NCBI RefSeq assembly: GCF_004362055.1
Contig: NZ_SNXB01000006.1
Coordinates: 124,001-188,000 of the forward strand
Source: Flavobacterium sp. 245
GTDB taxonomy: Bacteria > Bacteroidota > Bacteroidia > Flavobacteriales > Flavobacteriaceae
Direction of reading: 5' to 3'
DNA: 64,000 nt
Under the pieces are notes generated by a model. The model had not been told where the DNA came from. It ran no database searches and was given only the letters and a program-made list of their open reading frames with translations. The first letter of the stretch is position 1. Each line of letters opens with the position of its first letter. Shown piece after piece: positions 46,701-54,823 of the stretch. Position numbers and translations under genes: made by a program.

Positions 46701-46767
46701 AAATCAAATCCTCAAGGGGAATAGTCCCATAGCGAAGGGAATGGAAGGAATGACAATTGAGATACAT
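43711..46767 (-). CDS. dnaE2: DnaE-type DNA polymerase III alpha subunit (error-prone, DnaE2-like)
   Basis: The protein has 1018 residues. The N-terminal PHP domain (about 1-230) begins LNCHSFHSLRYGTI. The polymerase core has PPDFDIDW near 342-349, providing catalytic Asp residues, and GRGSGANSIIAYCLG. A helix-hairpin-helix and OB-fold region follow. The length is typical of DnaE2 rather than the ~1160-residue replicative DnaE. It is translationally linked to the Y-family polymerase upstream: the stop and start overlap as TAATG. The pair probably does mutagenic translesion synthesis after DNA damage. Confidence 0.88.
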   Translation of the reverse strand: MYLNCHSFHSLRYGTIPLEDLISHASACGVTAMALTDINTVTGIYDFIKGCDAAGIKPLVGMEFRSEHELRYIGLAKNASGLGEMNRFLTSHNYQKTSLPLLAPDFNDVFVIYPLENAPLSLAENEYIGIRPGQLQKLVLSEWKTRQEKMVVLQPVTFRSKKEYNLHKILRAIDLNLILSRLSVDDYCKDYEIMVPEQRIVNCYEQYPHIIANTREIIERCHFEFDFDTPKNKKFYTNSKKDDMILLTSLAKQGLEWRYGKNNAEAKSRMFKELKVIEQLEFSGYFLITADIIRFSTSQGFLHIGRGSGANSIIAYCLGITDICPLELDLYFERFLNLNRKSPPDFDIDWSWKERDVILEYIFSRYGYDHVAFCGTNVEFKYRSIFREVGKVFGLPKEELDALAKNPMELHATNKVVKQVQEYGMLLEKYPNQRSMHSCGILISEEPITNYTPLEMPPKGFPIVLFDMHIAEDIGLEKFDILSQRGIGHIDDSVKLIEKNRSIRLNIRDTSISKNEASCNAYLGIGKTIGCFYIESPAMRGLLRRLKCNNYKTLVAASSIIRPGVAQSGMMKEYIFRHNHPDQFEYFHPVFQEQLGETYGIMVYQEDVIKIALHYGGLPAADGDILRRAMSGKGRSKAALQKVKDNFFASCKAQGHPDKLSEEIYRQIESFAGYSFCKAHSASYAVESYQSLYLKVHYPIEFMVAVINNQGGFYRTEVYVHEARMSGAKIHNPCVNKSEFETTLYGLDVYLGFMHLQSLESKIAILIQTEREQNGAYKSLEDFINRIPIGIEGIQILIFIGAFRFTGKTKNQLLVIARLIMVNFKPENRSLMLLEEPVKEYELPELARSAFEDAFDEIELLSFPVSRSPFDLLQTKFRGDVMAKDLLNHHKKTVRMLAYLISRKHVPTKMGAMYFGTWIDAEGELFDTAHFTGSLKEYPFQGGGCYLLLGHVEVDYHFPTITVTKMAKMPFIADPRYSNADDRQFTTHEKIKEDVSMTHRAPYPQEHEINLPRNKMAN

Positions 46768-47951
46768 TAGTCTGATTTGCGTTTTAAAATTTCATTTTTG
46801 GTATTGGGTTTAAAGGAGGCCCCGGCGCAGCGCATCACAGCGTCAAATCCGTACCTGGTTTTCATCCGGTCCATGGCCTGATAGAGCGCGAGTATTTCCT
46901 CGGTGTCCTGAAAAAGATCGATTTGATACGTACCGCGAACCAGCCCGCTAAAGCGCACACCAATCAGGCGAAGGCGCATACGGCGCTGGTATAGTTTCTC
47001 AAAAAGGTCCGTTACGGTTTTGGTCAGGATGTGATCCGCCGATGTGTATTGCACGCGGCACTGCTTGGTTTCGGTATCAAAATTGGCGTAGCGTATTTTG
47101 ATGGTGACAGTCGATGTCAGCCACTCTTCCGAGCGTAATTGAAAAGCCAGTTTTTCAACCATTCCCAATATTACCCTTTTTAGCCTGTCAATATCGATGG
47201 TATCCTGAGAGAAGGTATGTTCGGTCGAAATGGATTTTCGCTCCGTATAGGGCTCCACGGGATTATTATCTATGCCATTGGCTTTCTTCCAGAGCTCCGA
47301 ACCATTTTTGCCGATCATCTGCTGCAGTACCTCGCAAGGCATTTTGGAGAGCGTTTCAATGGTTCGGATCCCAATGCGTGAGAGCAGCTGGAACGTTTTG
47401 TCGCCCACCATTGGTATTTTCTGAACAGACAAGGGATTCAAAAAAGACTGCACCAAATGCTGGGGTATCTCGAGATTTTGTTTTTGTTTTCCTTCTCCGG
47501 TTCCGATCTTGGATACAGTCTTGTTGATCGAAAGCGCAAAGGTTAGGGGCAGGCCGGTTTCTTTGATTATGGTCTGGGCCAATTCATTTGTCCATTTGTA
47601 GCTGCCATGAAACTTGTCCATGCCAGTAATATCCAGATAAAATTCATCAATGCTTGCCTTTTCCACTACGGGCGCTTTCTCCTGAATGATCTCGGTGATG
47701 TCATGGGAAAGCCGGGAATATAATTCCATGTCACCTTTCATGATTTTGGCCTGCGGGCAGAGTTTCATGGCCATGTGAATGGGCATGGCCGAACGTACCC
47801 CAAATCTTCGGGCTTCATAGGAGCACGAGGCCACAACACCCCTTTCACCGCCTCCAATAATAAGCGGTATTCCGTTTAATTCGGAATTAGTGAGTCTTTC
47901 GCAGGACACGAAAAACGTATTCATATCGATATGTACAATTGACCTTTCCAT
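46767..47951 (-). CDS. dinB: Y-family DNA polymerase (DinB/ImuB-like)
   Basis: The start at 47951 has a strong Shine-Dalgarno sequence (AAAGGAG, 8 bases before) and begins MERSIVHIDMNTFF; an upstream TTG at 47978 is unlikely. The product has 394 residues. Catalytic carboxylates are D9 (HIDMN), D102 and E103 (SIDEFYLD), with SYEARRFGVRSAMP near 44-57. A little-finger domain follows. It can extend past lesions with low fidelity. With the three acidic residues present it should be catalytically active, unlike ImuB. It is co-transcribed with the DnaE2-like gene. Confidence 0.9.
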   Translation of the reverse strand: MERSIVHIDMNTFFVSCERLTNSELNGIPLIIGGGERGVVASCSYEARRFGVRSAMPIHMAMKLCPQAKIMKGDMELYSRLSHDITEIIQEKAPVVEKASIDEFYLDITGMDKFHGSYKWTNELAQTIIKETGLPLTFALSINKTVSKIGTGEGKQKQNLEIPQHLVQSFLNPLSVQKIPMVGDKTFQLLSRIGIRTIETLSKMPCEVLQQMIGKNGSELWKKANGIDNNPVEPYTERKSISTEHTFSQDTIDIDRLKRVILGMVEKLAFQLRSEEWLTSTVTIKIRYANFDTETKQCRVQYTSADHILTKTVTDLFEKLYQRRMRLRLIGVRFSGLVRGTYQIDLFQDTEEILALYQAMDRMKTRYGFDAVMRCAGASFKPNTKNEILKRKSD

Positions 47952-47975
47952 TCTCTTTTCTCCTTTTATACAAAT

Positions 47976-48031
47976 CAAAATTAGTATAGATCAGAACAAT
48001 TTTAAAAAATATGATGTTACAAATGGTAACA
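47976..48031 (-). promoter_or_regulatory. Promoter and inverted-repeat operator of the polymerase cassette
   Basis: On the minus strand, TAATTTTG at 47976-47983 matches TAnnTTTG, 24 bases upstream of the dinB start. Just upstream, TGTTAC (48015-48020) and GTAACA (48026-48031) form a perfect 6-bp inverted repeat with a 5-base spacer (AAATG). Its position fits a regulator site, possibly a damage-responsive LexA- or S24-type factor. No such regulator gene is in the window. Confidence 0.5.
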
Positions 48032-48233
48032 AAATTAAAGATATCTTATTTTATTGAGGTTTCAAAACATGCAAAAAAAGATCATTTCCCTTTATTCAGA
48101 ATTTACGGCGGATTGCAATTAGAAAAATTTACGGCAGGATTTATCCGAAAATCTTCTGGAAATCTTTTTTAAAAGGCAAAAGGCAACCTATTAGAAATAA
48201 AATTATTCCGGCGCTTTGATTACTGGGAATGAA

Positions 48234-48252
48234 CCGCCTCGTAATGAGGCGG
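48234..48252. repeat. Short GC-rich hairpin
   Basis: CCGCCTC and GAGGCGG pair around GTAAT. There is no T-run, so it is not a clear terminator; it lies about 85 bases past the stop of the small gene at 48338. Confidence 0.4.
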
Positions 48253-48337
48253 CAGCAAAATAATATAACCGGTTAAAAGTAAAAATTAGAAGGATGAAAG
48301 TGTAAGATGCATCTAAAACAGAGCTGAAATTTCAAGT

Positions 48338-48574
48338 TTATTCCGTTTGATTCTCGCTTTTTGTTTCCTGTGAATTTCGTCTTACAAGCATATAGAAATC
48401 TTTTAAATGCCACCATGCAGGGCACATATCAAGGCTTCCTTTGTAATTGTTTATAGTGGAGTAGCAGCTTTTGAGAAAAACCTGCGAATCTGTGATTTTC
48501 GCCCATGGTTTCCAATCCACTTCCTGAGGCGGGGGCGTGGCTTCAAAGTAGCGTTTTATTTCATCTGGAGTCAT
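48338..48574 (-). CDS. DUF6965-like small protein, 78 residues
   Basis: The product begins MTPDEIKRYFEATPPPQEVDWKPWAKI and continues YKGSLDMCPAWWHLKDFYMLV. I associate this EIK-YFE, PWAKI and CPAWWHLKD pattern with the DUF6965 family. It is cytoplasmic, with two cysteines and several tryptophans, and its function is unknown. It stands alone between the polymerase cassette and repeat copy E. Confidence 0.55.
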   Translation of the reverse strand: MTPDEIKRYFEATPPPQEVDWKPWAKITDSQVFLKSCYSTINNYKGSLDMCPAWWHLKDFYMLVRRNSQETKSENQTE

Positions 48575-48796
48575 GGGACAAAATTAGGCAAAAAGTATAG
48601 ACAGGGCAAGGGTTGAGGGGCGTATAGTATAAAGTATTTTTCTTGTTTTGGGGTTGTTTTTTTAAACGCGTCTGATCTTCATAGTTTTGGCGCTGAAATT
48701 CACCTAAATGATATTTTCGAATATTAGGGAATCTATGGTGTTGTGAAAAATATAGATTTTTTTCTTTTTAATCTAAAAGTGAGTAGAATTCTCCAC

Positions 48797-48960
48797 GGCC
48801 TGAATTAATCGGGTATTGGGAATTATTGGTGGAATCTAATTGGGGGTGATTAGCATCTGTAATTGTATTTATTTTTTTTTAGGAGTTTTTTCCCGCTATT
48901 CGTTTCAATCTTTTGCGCCGAACCCCGGCACAAAAGGATTTCCACTTCTATCGGGGCTAA
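48797..48960. repeat. Intergenic palindromic repeat, copy E
   Basis: The core (48881-48960) has AGGAGTTTTTTCCCGCTATT, CTTTTGCGCCG and CGGCACAAAAG around AACCC (one mismatch in the stem), and CTATCGGGGCTAAAAA. The left flank (TGAATTAATCGGGTATTG, GGAATCTAATTGG) matches the left flank of copy B. The movable GAGCG module is absent. The region 48575-48796 to its left shows no gene. Confidence 0.75.
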
Positions 48961-49227
48961 AAAAATGCTACCGGCTGTTAGGAATACACCAATTTTTTGC
49001 TTCAGTTGAGCAATAATTATATTTAAAAAAACAAGAGCAGGAAATTCAAATTTTCTCCTAAATCAAGTCATATTCTTGCGGCTGGTGATGATTCAATAAT
49101 TAATTTTGGATGCGGGCCGCTTGCAGTGATAGTTTCATAGATATATTTTTCTTAACCCTCTACATTTTATTATTTCGATAATTTCGATCTTTAAGTTTAA
49201 TTTTAAAACTATGTCAGAACCTGCCTT

Positions 49228-49515
49228 TTAAACGAGAAAATAAATGATACTTTTTTGATTTCTGTTTTTTTTTGGGACATAGTTTATATAGCCGTAGTCA
49301 TTTAAGTCTTTTATGCACCTGTGATACGTGACAGGGCCGGTTATTTTGGCTATTTTCATAATTTCATGCCTGAAGGCTTTGATAGGATTGATATTGCCTT
49401 GATTTGTTCTGAATTGAAGCAGTGCCGCAAAAATTCCAATATGGGTAATGCTGATGCGCTGGTCTTTTTCTATCGATCTAAAGAATTCCGTTAAAGGATT
49501 TAATTGTTCCATCAC
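49228..49515 (-). CDS. Small winged-helix-like protein, 95 residues (paralogue of 42575)
   Basis: The protein has a short N-terminal helix (EQLNPLTEFFRSIEKDQ), a helical central part, and a helix-turn-helix-like segment (TGPVTYHRCIKDLNDYGYI), ending in a beta-like tail. It overlaps the stop end of the 49512 gene by 4 bases (ATGA-type coupling), so it is the last gene of the conjugation operon in this window. It likely binds DNA or regulates transfer. The family is not named with confidence. Confidence 0.6.
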   Translation of the reverse strand: MMEQLNPLTEFFRSIEKDQRISITHIGIFAALLQFRTNQGNINPIKAFRHEIMKIAKITGPVTYHRCIKDLNDYGYINYVPKKNRNQKSIIYFLV

Positions 49516-50540
49516 TGCTGTATTTTAGATTTTATTCCTTTTTGGACAGATTGTTTCGGGAATGGTGCTGCCTGGTTTTTTGATGAAGCTGTCTGGATTT
49601 TACGAAAATGCCGGTCATAGATATTCAATGATCTAAACTGCGGATTGGCCTCTATATAAATCTGATTTTCTCGTCCATTTTTAATCAGCACAGCAGATAC
49701 TCTGTCACCCTGTCTTAAAGCATGTTTTAGTTTCTCCATTTCGTATGTATTAGATATCTCTTTTAAAGGAATGGACTTTAAAGTCTTTTCTAAATCATAA
49801 GCATATTCATTTCGAAATTCTTTTAAGTGATAATTGCCCGAAGCGTCTCTATCATTAAAGTCGAGCTGAAACCATGATTGGTTATGCTCTACAGAACGGC
49901 CTGATAATAAATTATAAACTTCATTAAGTTTAAAATTGCGTTCCTGCCCATTTTTAAAGTAATATTCCCTGCTGCTGTCTTCTGGTGCAGAATTATTCTG
50001 CATGCTGCTTTTAAATCCATCGAGTTCAAAATGCCTTTCAGCATTTTTTGAAAACGAAAGAGTATGAGTAATCTTTTCTTTTTCATTAATGTAGTAGGAT
50101 AGAGGAATGCTGAAATTTTCCTGTTCTTTGTCAATAAGATTTTTTAATTTTTCGGATAAATCAGGAAAACCGATATGCTGCACTTCCTCGTTAAGCGAAT
50201 TGAAGTTTCTTTCGTCTTTTTTTGCCTCACTGCGAAGTGAAAGCTGATTTTGCGTGCTGGTGATTATTTTCCTAAGAATACGTGAAATAAGACTTGGATA
50301 TAATTGTTTTGACATCCTATGGATTTCCATTTTAAGGATTTGAAGCGTATGCTGCTCCTCAACATTTTTTGAAGATTTGTATTTCGTTCTGATTCTGTCG
50401 AACTGCCGCAGTTTCTCAGCCAATAAAGATTTGTTTTCTGCCGCAGTAATTGAAAAGAGCGTATTGAAACGTTCCTCTCTTGCTTTCCATTGGCTGAATT
50501 CCATTTCTACTCTATTTACGGGAAACTGCGGGTTCATCAT
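49512..50540 (-). CDS. DUF3945-like conjugative-element protein, 342 residues
   Basis: The N-terminal 110 residues are charged and helical. The C-terminal half (about 160-320) has NLLSGRSVEHNQ, a FDFN-like strand region and the segment YIEANPQFRSLNIYD near 300-314, typical of DUF3945-type proteins of Bacteroidetes mobile elements. Its paralogue at 50566 shows the same layout. There is no signal peptide, so it is cytoplasmic. Function unknown. It lies 25 bases after the paralogue stop. Confidence 0.6.
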   Translation of the reverse strand: MMNPQFPVNRVEMEFSQWKAREERFNTLFSITAAENKSLLAEKLRQFDRIRTKYKSSKNVEEQHTLQILKMEIHRMSKQLYPSLISRILRKIITSTQNQLSLRSEAKKDERNFNSLNEEVQHIGFPDLSEKLKNLIDKEQENFSIPLSYYINEKEKITHTLSFSKNAERHFELDGFKSSMQNNSAPEDSSREYYFKNGQERNFKLNEVYNLLSGRSVEHNQSWFQLDFNDRDASGNYHLKEFRNEYAYDLEKTLKSIPLKEISNTYEMEKLKHALRQGDRVSAVLIKNGRENQIYIEANPQFRSLNIYDRHFRKIQTASSKNQAAPFPKQSVQKGIKSKIQQ

Positions 50541-50565
50541 CTAAACTTTAATAATTTTAAAATTT

Positions 50566-51729
50566 CTAAACCGAATTAGACTGCTGTTTTCTTTTTTTGG
50601 GTCTGTTCGCCGAAGGAGTTTCACTATTCTCCTCCGTGGTCTCAGACTGTTTTTTGTCAGATTGCTTTTCTGAAGTTTTTTCTCCTTCAGATTTTTTCTC
50701 ATCTTTGCTTTCTCGATGATTGATGCGCTGGAGGTTTCCGTCATATACATTAAGAGTCTTAAACTGCGGATTTGCTTCCACGAACATTTTGCTTTCAACG
50801 CCGCTGACAACAAAAGTCACAGACTGCAGATTTCCTTTTTTAAGGGAATTTACAAGGTCTTCCTTATATTGCGGCGTACTGAGTTCTTTTATGGAATGCT
50901 TCTCAAGGCTTGCTTCCAGATCATAGCCGTAATTCTGATGGTAATGGTTAATCTTAAAATTTCCGGAATTGTCTGTCTGTTTAAAATCGAATTTTAACCA
51001 AGAATTGTAACTTTCTCCTTCTTTAGTTTTAAGATCCTTATTTACCGAACGGCCTTCCATTAAATTATAGGCTTCTTTGAGTGTAATGCTGGCTGCATCA
51101 TTATTGATGTAAAAGGTCTGCTGCAGTCCCGGCTTGTTTTCTTCTTTTTGAAGATTCACATGATAGGAATTAAAAAAGTACATATCAGTCTGGTCTGACT
51201 TCTTGAAGTTCAGCTCAACCGTTACGGTATCTCGGTTTGGGACGCCATTGTTGATAATGCCGGTGTGCATGATTTTAAAATCCTTATCTCCTTTCAGCAT
51301 GTTTTCTTTCAATTCAGTATCGAAAGTTTCTCCAAATCCAGTATATTTCAGCTGGTCTTTCAGGTATTTTAAATTATTCTCATTCATAATGTTTGTATTT
51401 AAGTTGTTTTCAAATAGTTCTTTCTTTTCTCTTTCCAATCGGACAAATTCAGTGAGATCCAGTTTCTCGGTGCTATAAAGGTCAATACCGCTCTGCATCA
51501 CTATATTTAAATCATTTTTAAGTGAATCTATGGTCATACTCTTAAAATAGTCTCTATCAGTGGTCATCGCATAACAATGTTCCATTGCATCCCATGAGTT
51601 CATAAAGAACTCAATGGTATCGGGATCAGTTATTACTTCACAAGGAAATGCGGCATACTTGTAGCCGTAAGAAGCCATTTCCTCTGCAAGACTTAAAAGC
51701 ATTTCAGTCTCATTGATGTTTATATTCAT
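50566..51729 (-). CDS. DUF3945-like conjugative-element protein, 387 residues
   Basis: The layout matches the protein at 49512: LMEGRSVNKDL near 225, a LKFDF strand, and FVEANPQFKTLNVYDG near 310-325. The last 60 residues are a highly charged, low-complexity Lys/Glu/Ser tail that may bind DNA or be disordered. It has no signal peptide. It follows traN by about 37 bases on the same strand and is part of the transfer operon. The exact function is not known. Confidence 0.6.
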   Translation of the reverse strand: MNININETEMLLSLAEEMASYGYKYAAFPCEVITDPDTIEFFMNSWDAMEHCYAMTTDRDYFKSMTIDSLKNDLNIVMQSGIDLYSTEKLDLTEFVRLEREKKELFENNLNTNIMNENNLKYLKDQLKYTGFGETFDTELKENMLKGDKDFKIMHTGIINNGVPNRDTVTVELNFKKSDQTDMYFFNSYHVNLQKEENKPGLQQTFYINNDAASITLKEAYNLMEGRSVNKDLKTKEGESYNSWLKFDFKQTDNSGNFKINHYHQNYGYDLEASLEKHSIKELSTPQYKEDLVNSLKKGNLQSVTFVVSGVESKMFVEANPQFKTLNVYDGNLQRINHRESKDEKKSEGEKTSEKQSDKKQSETTEENSETPSANRPKKRKQQSNSV

Positions 51730-51766
51730 AATCTGTTTTTTGAGTTTTTAAAAGTAGATTTATGAA

Positions 51767-52609
51767 TTAAGGGAGGGGTATTACTTTGTCAGCCAGATTA
51801 TTGTTAACGTTGACTTCTAAATGCCTTCCGCCGTTCTTTTCAATGAGCTGAAGGGTCAGATACTTATTCTCTGGGATCGTAAATTTCTCTAGCGCAAATA
51901 CTTTTATTATTTCAGACTTATCAGGAATCACCGCAGATGATGAAGTTGAATACAGTGGCTGAATCTCTATTTCCTGAGAGGCAGTTCGTTTTGATTTTCG
52001 CTGGTCTCTTATGAAAAAACGCAGCTGGTCGATATCGTAGCTGATTTTGGATTTATTCTCAAATACTAAGCGCAGATACAGCACATCCTCATGTATAAAA
52101 ATGCCACTGACCTCCAGTTTTATCTGGAATTTAGATTTTTTAAAACCGCTGGTCTTTATTTTTTTTGATAATGCCAGTGAAGCAGACTGCTCTATTTTTT
52201 TCTGATTTTCGTTTACTAGGGTAAATAGCACTTCCTTACTTGAAACTAAAGCATTTTCTGCATTTATATTCAGGTCCGGGCAGTCTTCATCGTAATTCAG
52301 TACAAATACGTATAATTTTGCATCAGATGTAACTACTGTCAGGTTAGTCTGGAAAAAATATTGTCTTGCCGCTTTTACCAGCAGGATATTTTCTACCCCT
52401 TTGGCTTTCTGCACCAGCACATCAGCGCTCCCTTTATCTATACTTTTAATCGGGTAGGGAAAAACTATGCTGGTAGTTTTCGAACAGCCGATCTGAAGAT
52501 TTTTATACTGGTCTTCATAAAAAACTGTTTCGCTGCTGTTTGTCTGAGGATAAGCCAGAACAGAAACCAGCAGTAGGCTCATTAAAAACAAATAATTAAT
52601 TCTTTTCAT
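51767..52609 (-). CDS. traN: Conjugative transfer protein TraN (DUF4138)
   Basis: The 280-residue protein has a signal peptide (to about residue 22) and then a region resembling DUF4138/TraN: LQIGCSKTTSIVFPYPIKSIDKGSADVLVQKAKGVENILLVKAA near 38-82, followed by DLNINAENALVSSKEV. TraN is an outer-membrane-associated component of the CTnDOT-type mating apparatus, related in role to VirB9. It lies 11 bases after traM. Confidence 0.85.
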   Translation of the reverse strand: MKRINYLFLMSLLLVSVLAYPQTNSSETVFYEDQYKNLQIGCSKTTSIVFPYPIKSIDKGSADVLVQKAKGVENILLVKAARQYFFQTNLTVVTSDAKLYVFVLNYDEDCPDLNINAENALVSSKEVLFTLVNENQKKIEQSASLALSKKIKTSGFKKSKFQIKLEVSGIFIHEDVLYLRLVFENKSKISYDIDQLRFFIRDQRKSKRTASQEIEIQPLYSTSSSAVIPDKSEIIKVFALEKFTIPENKYLTLQLIEKNGGRHLEVNVNNNLADKVIPLP

Positions 52610-52620
52610 CTTTCTCTTTT

Positions 52621-53910
52621 TTAAGGTTTTAAATTCTTTTGTTTTTCATCATATAACAGCACCCTGTATCCTGCTTTTACCAGTACTTTTATGAGTTTTA
52701 CCTTTTTACTCATAAGACTTTTTGCTGCCTCAATGCCCATTCCTGCAGCCTGTGCTCCCCATGAATCAGTAACCCCGGTAAGTCCAAGGGTCTGAATCGA
52801 GCGGTCTGCAGATGCTTTGGCCACATCCCTGTTAATGGCACCAGGAATATATATTCCCTCAATTCCGTCTATATCATAGACTGATAGCTGCACCGGGAAA
52901 ATGGAACCATGATGCTGAAGGTTTTCTATCTTTATTTCAAGTCTTTCGCCTTTCAGGAATGCCATGCCGTATACAAAAGTGTTTTTTGGAATTGTAGTTC
53001 CCTGAAGGGTAATATCGGCGGTGAGCCTTAATTTAATCACCGATCCATTTACAATTGTCTGAGTTTCGTGCACGGCAGCTCCAACTGCATTTTTTTGATA
53101 ATCTGAATTTAAATCTTCATCTGCGGTGAAAAAGGCATTCAATTTAAAAGTGTTTGCAGGTGCTGTATTCTCTTGTAAAGAGGTAATAATTTCTGCGTTA
53201 TTTTTGAGGTTTACGGAATATACTTTTCCTTTTTTATCTTCCGACTCCTGTTTTAAACGTTCCTGTACTCTTGAAGGATGCTGGATATCCAGTATATTTT
53301 CCAGCATGCCTCCTAGCTGCTGCAGCTCAGGATCCGGCGCCGTTTCACCCATTTCAGACATCATCTGTTCTAAGTTCTTAATCTGGGCAGATACTTCATT
53401 TGATGAGCCATAGTTTTCGAACTCCCTCATATCCTGGCCGTAATTGTTACCCGTTGCAGAATGGCTGATAGTTTTCTGGAGAAGCTGCAGTTTTTCAAAG
53501 ATTTTCTGCTCGTTTCTGTCCTGCGGAGTCACTGCATTCAAGCCGCTTCTTTTTTTTGAATATCGCTGGGATGCAAAATCCAGTTCTGGGAACTCCTTTA
53601 AAGATTCTTCAAGAACTTTTTGATTTGAATAGTTTGGATCTTTTTTAATTTGCTCCTGTAGTTTGATTGAATCTACAGCTGCCTGGTCATAGTAGCTCAT
53701 TTTATCCAGGGAAGAATCTTCTTTAAAATTTGGAAGCGGCAGTTTAAAATTAAATCCTTTCTTTATTTCATTTTCAGCCACTGCAGCTTCCATTTTTCCT
53801 CCTCCCAGAGTATAAAAAAGAATGGTAATAAAAGGAAGTGTTATGATCGGCAGAGCCAAAAGCATTTTTCGTTTTTTTGCTTCTTTAATTGATATCGTCT
53901 TCTGTTCCAT
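52621..53910 (-). CDS. traM: Conjugative transfer protein TraM
   Basis: The 429-residue protein has one N-terminal membrane helix (about 15-35), a long helical periplasmic region with Gln/Lys-rich coils, and a C-terminal beta-rich domain with TTIPKNTFVYGMAFLKGERLEI and SVYDIDGIEGIYIPGAI. This matches conjugative transposon TraM, which resembles VirB10. It probably spans the periplasm and links inner and outer membranes. It is co-transcribed with traN. Confidence 0.88.
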   Translation of the reverse strand: MEQKTISIKEAKKRKMLLALPIITLPFITILFYTLGGGKMEAAVAENEIKKGFNFKLPLPNFKEDSSLDKMSYYDQAAVDSIKLQEQIKKDPNYSNQKVLEESLKEFPELDFASQRYSKKRSGLNAVTPQDRNEQKIFEKLQLLQKTISHSATGNNYGQDMREFENYGSSNEVSAQIKNLEQMMSEMGETAPDPELQQLGGMLENILDIQHPSRVQERLKQESEDKKGKVYSVNLKNNAEIITSLQENTAPANTFKLNAFFTADEDLNSDYQKNAVGAAVHETQTIVNGSVIKLRLTADITLQGTTIPKNTFVYGMAFLKGERLEIKIENLQHHGSIFPVQLSVYDIDGIEGIYIPGAINRDVAKASADRSIQTLGLTGVTDSWGAQAAGMGIEAAKSLMSKKVKLIKVLVKAGYRVLLYDEKQKNLKP

Positions 53911-53921
53911 GTCTTTATTTT

Positions 53922-54179
53922 TTAATCGATTATTTTAATTTTTACAGTCTGTTCTGAAAATTTTACCTGTTGAACTTCCTTTTCTGAAAAGGCATTATAA
54001 ATGTTATAAAGAAGGTAGCCTGCCGATAGGATAACAAATAAGCTGAGAAGAAAAATGAGCTTCCTCTTTGAACACCCTTCCGCCAGACTGCTCATTTTTT
54101 CAGACCATTTTTTTTGTGCAGAGAGATAGTGCCTATGGTATGTAAATGCAGTTTCCCGTTTTTTAAACAATGATTTCAT
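53922..54179 (-). CDS. TraL-like small membrane protein, 85 residues
   Basis: There is one membrane helix at about 40-62 (LIFLLSLFVILSAGYLLYNIY), preceded by a charged cytoplasmic N-terminus and followed by a short beta-like tail. By position between traK and traM it takes the place of TraL in CTnDOT-type operons. It probably stabilises the inner-membrane complex. The name is positional, not sequence-proven. Confidence 0.55.
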   Translation of the reverse strand: MKSLFKKRETAFTYHRHYLSAQKKWSEKMSSLAEGCSKRKLIFLLSLFVILSAGYLLYNIYNAFSEKEVQQVKFSEQTVKIKIID

Positions 54180-54185
54180 AACCTG

Positions 54186-54806
54186 TCATTTTCGGTTTTC
54201 AACAGTTAAATCTCGGTTTTCAATCGTATTGAAACGTTCAATTAAAAAACCGTGCGGATTGTTGTCGCTTCTTGATACATTGCGCAGATTCCCTTCCGTA
54301 ATCAGGTTTCTTTTCAAAATACTCGTGGTTCGTATGATGTCCTGCCTGGCAAAACATTTAAAACGGTAGGGATAATCCCGGGTATCAACCGCCACGCTGT
54401 CAATCTGGATCGTCTGGCTGATATTTCCTGATATTATCCCCGAGTAAAAGCCGTTTTCTTTCAGGTCATCATAAATTCTTTTAGCGCTTTCGTCAGCCAG
54501 ATAAAGGGCTTTAGTGACATTGGACTTGATTACTTTATCGTCTGGGTCAAGGGTAAAGAAAAATTGGTGAAAAGTTTTAATATGATCTCGTGCTTCAACA
54601 GGCACATTATCCTTCCTGTCTGACGCATATGCTTCCAGAGCTTTTCCTGCCGCAAGGATATATACCTTATCCTGCATCCGGCTTACAGTCTGAAAACTTT
54701 TGTAAAGCGTAAAGCAGCATATCACAACGCAGCCCGCAACAACCAGCATAGTAAAGCCTCTCACGTATTTAAATGCGGTATCTATATTTTTCATTTTGCT
54801 GAACAT
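54186..54806 (-). CDS. traK: Conjugative transfer protein TraK
   Basis: The 206-residue protein has an N-terminal membrane helix (about 15-37) and a periplasmic domain with ILAAGKALEAYASDRKDN near 45-62, HQFFFTLDPDD and FKCFARQDIIRTTSI. These are typical of CTnDOT-type TraK, which is similar in role to VirB8. It is found 7 bases after the TraL-like start and follows traJ. Confidence 0.88.
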   Translation of the reverse strand: MFSKMKNIDTAFKYVRGFTMLVVAGCVVICCFTLYKSFQTVSRMQDKVYILAAGKALEAYASDRKDNVPVEARDHIKTFHQFFFTLDPDDKVIKSNVTKALYLADESAKRIYDDLKENGFYSGIISGNISQTIQIDSVAVDTRDYPYRFKCFARQDIIRTTSILKRNLITEGNLRNVSRSDNNPHGFLIERFNTIENRDLTVENRK

Positions 54807-54823
54807 GGGATGATCTTTTTAGT

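Noticed and set aside
47952..47978. TTG start nine codons upstream for the Y-family polymerase
   Set aside because: It would include the Shine-Dalgarno sequence of the ATG at 47951, and the family start is at the ATG.
30510..48960. Repeats considered as a CRISPR array or integron attC sites
   Set aside because: The copies are far apart with genes between them, spacers are not uniform, and no cas or integrase gene is seen.
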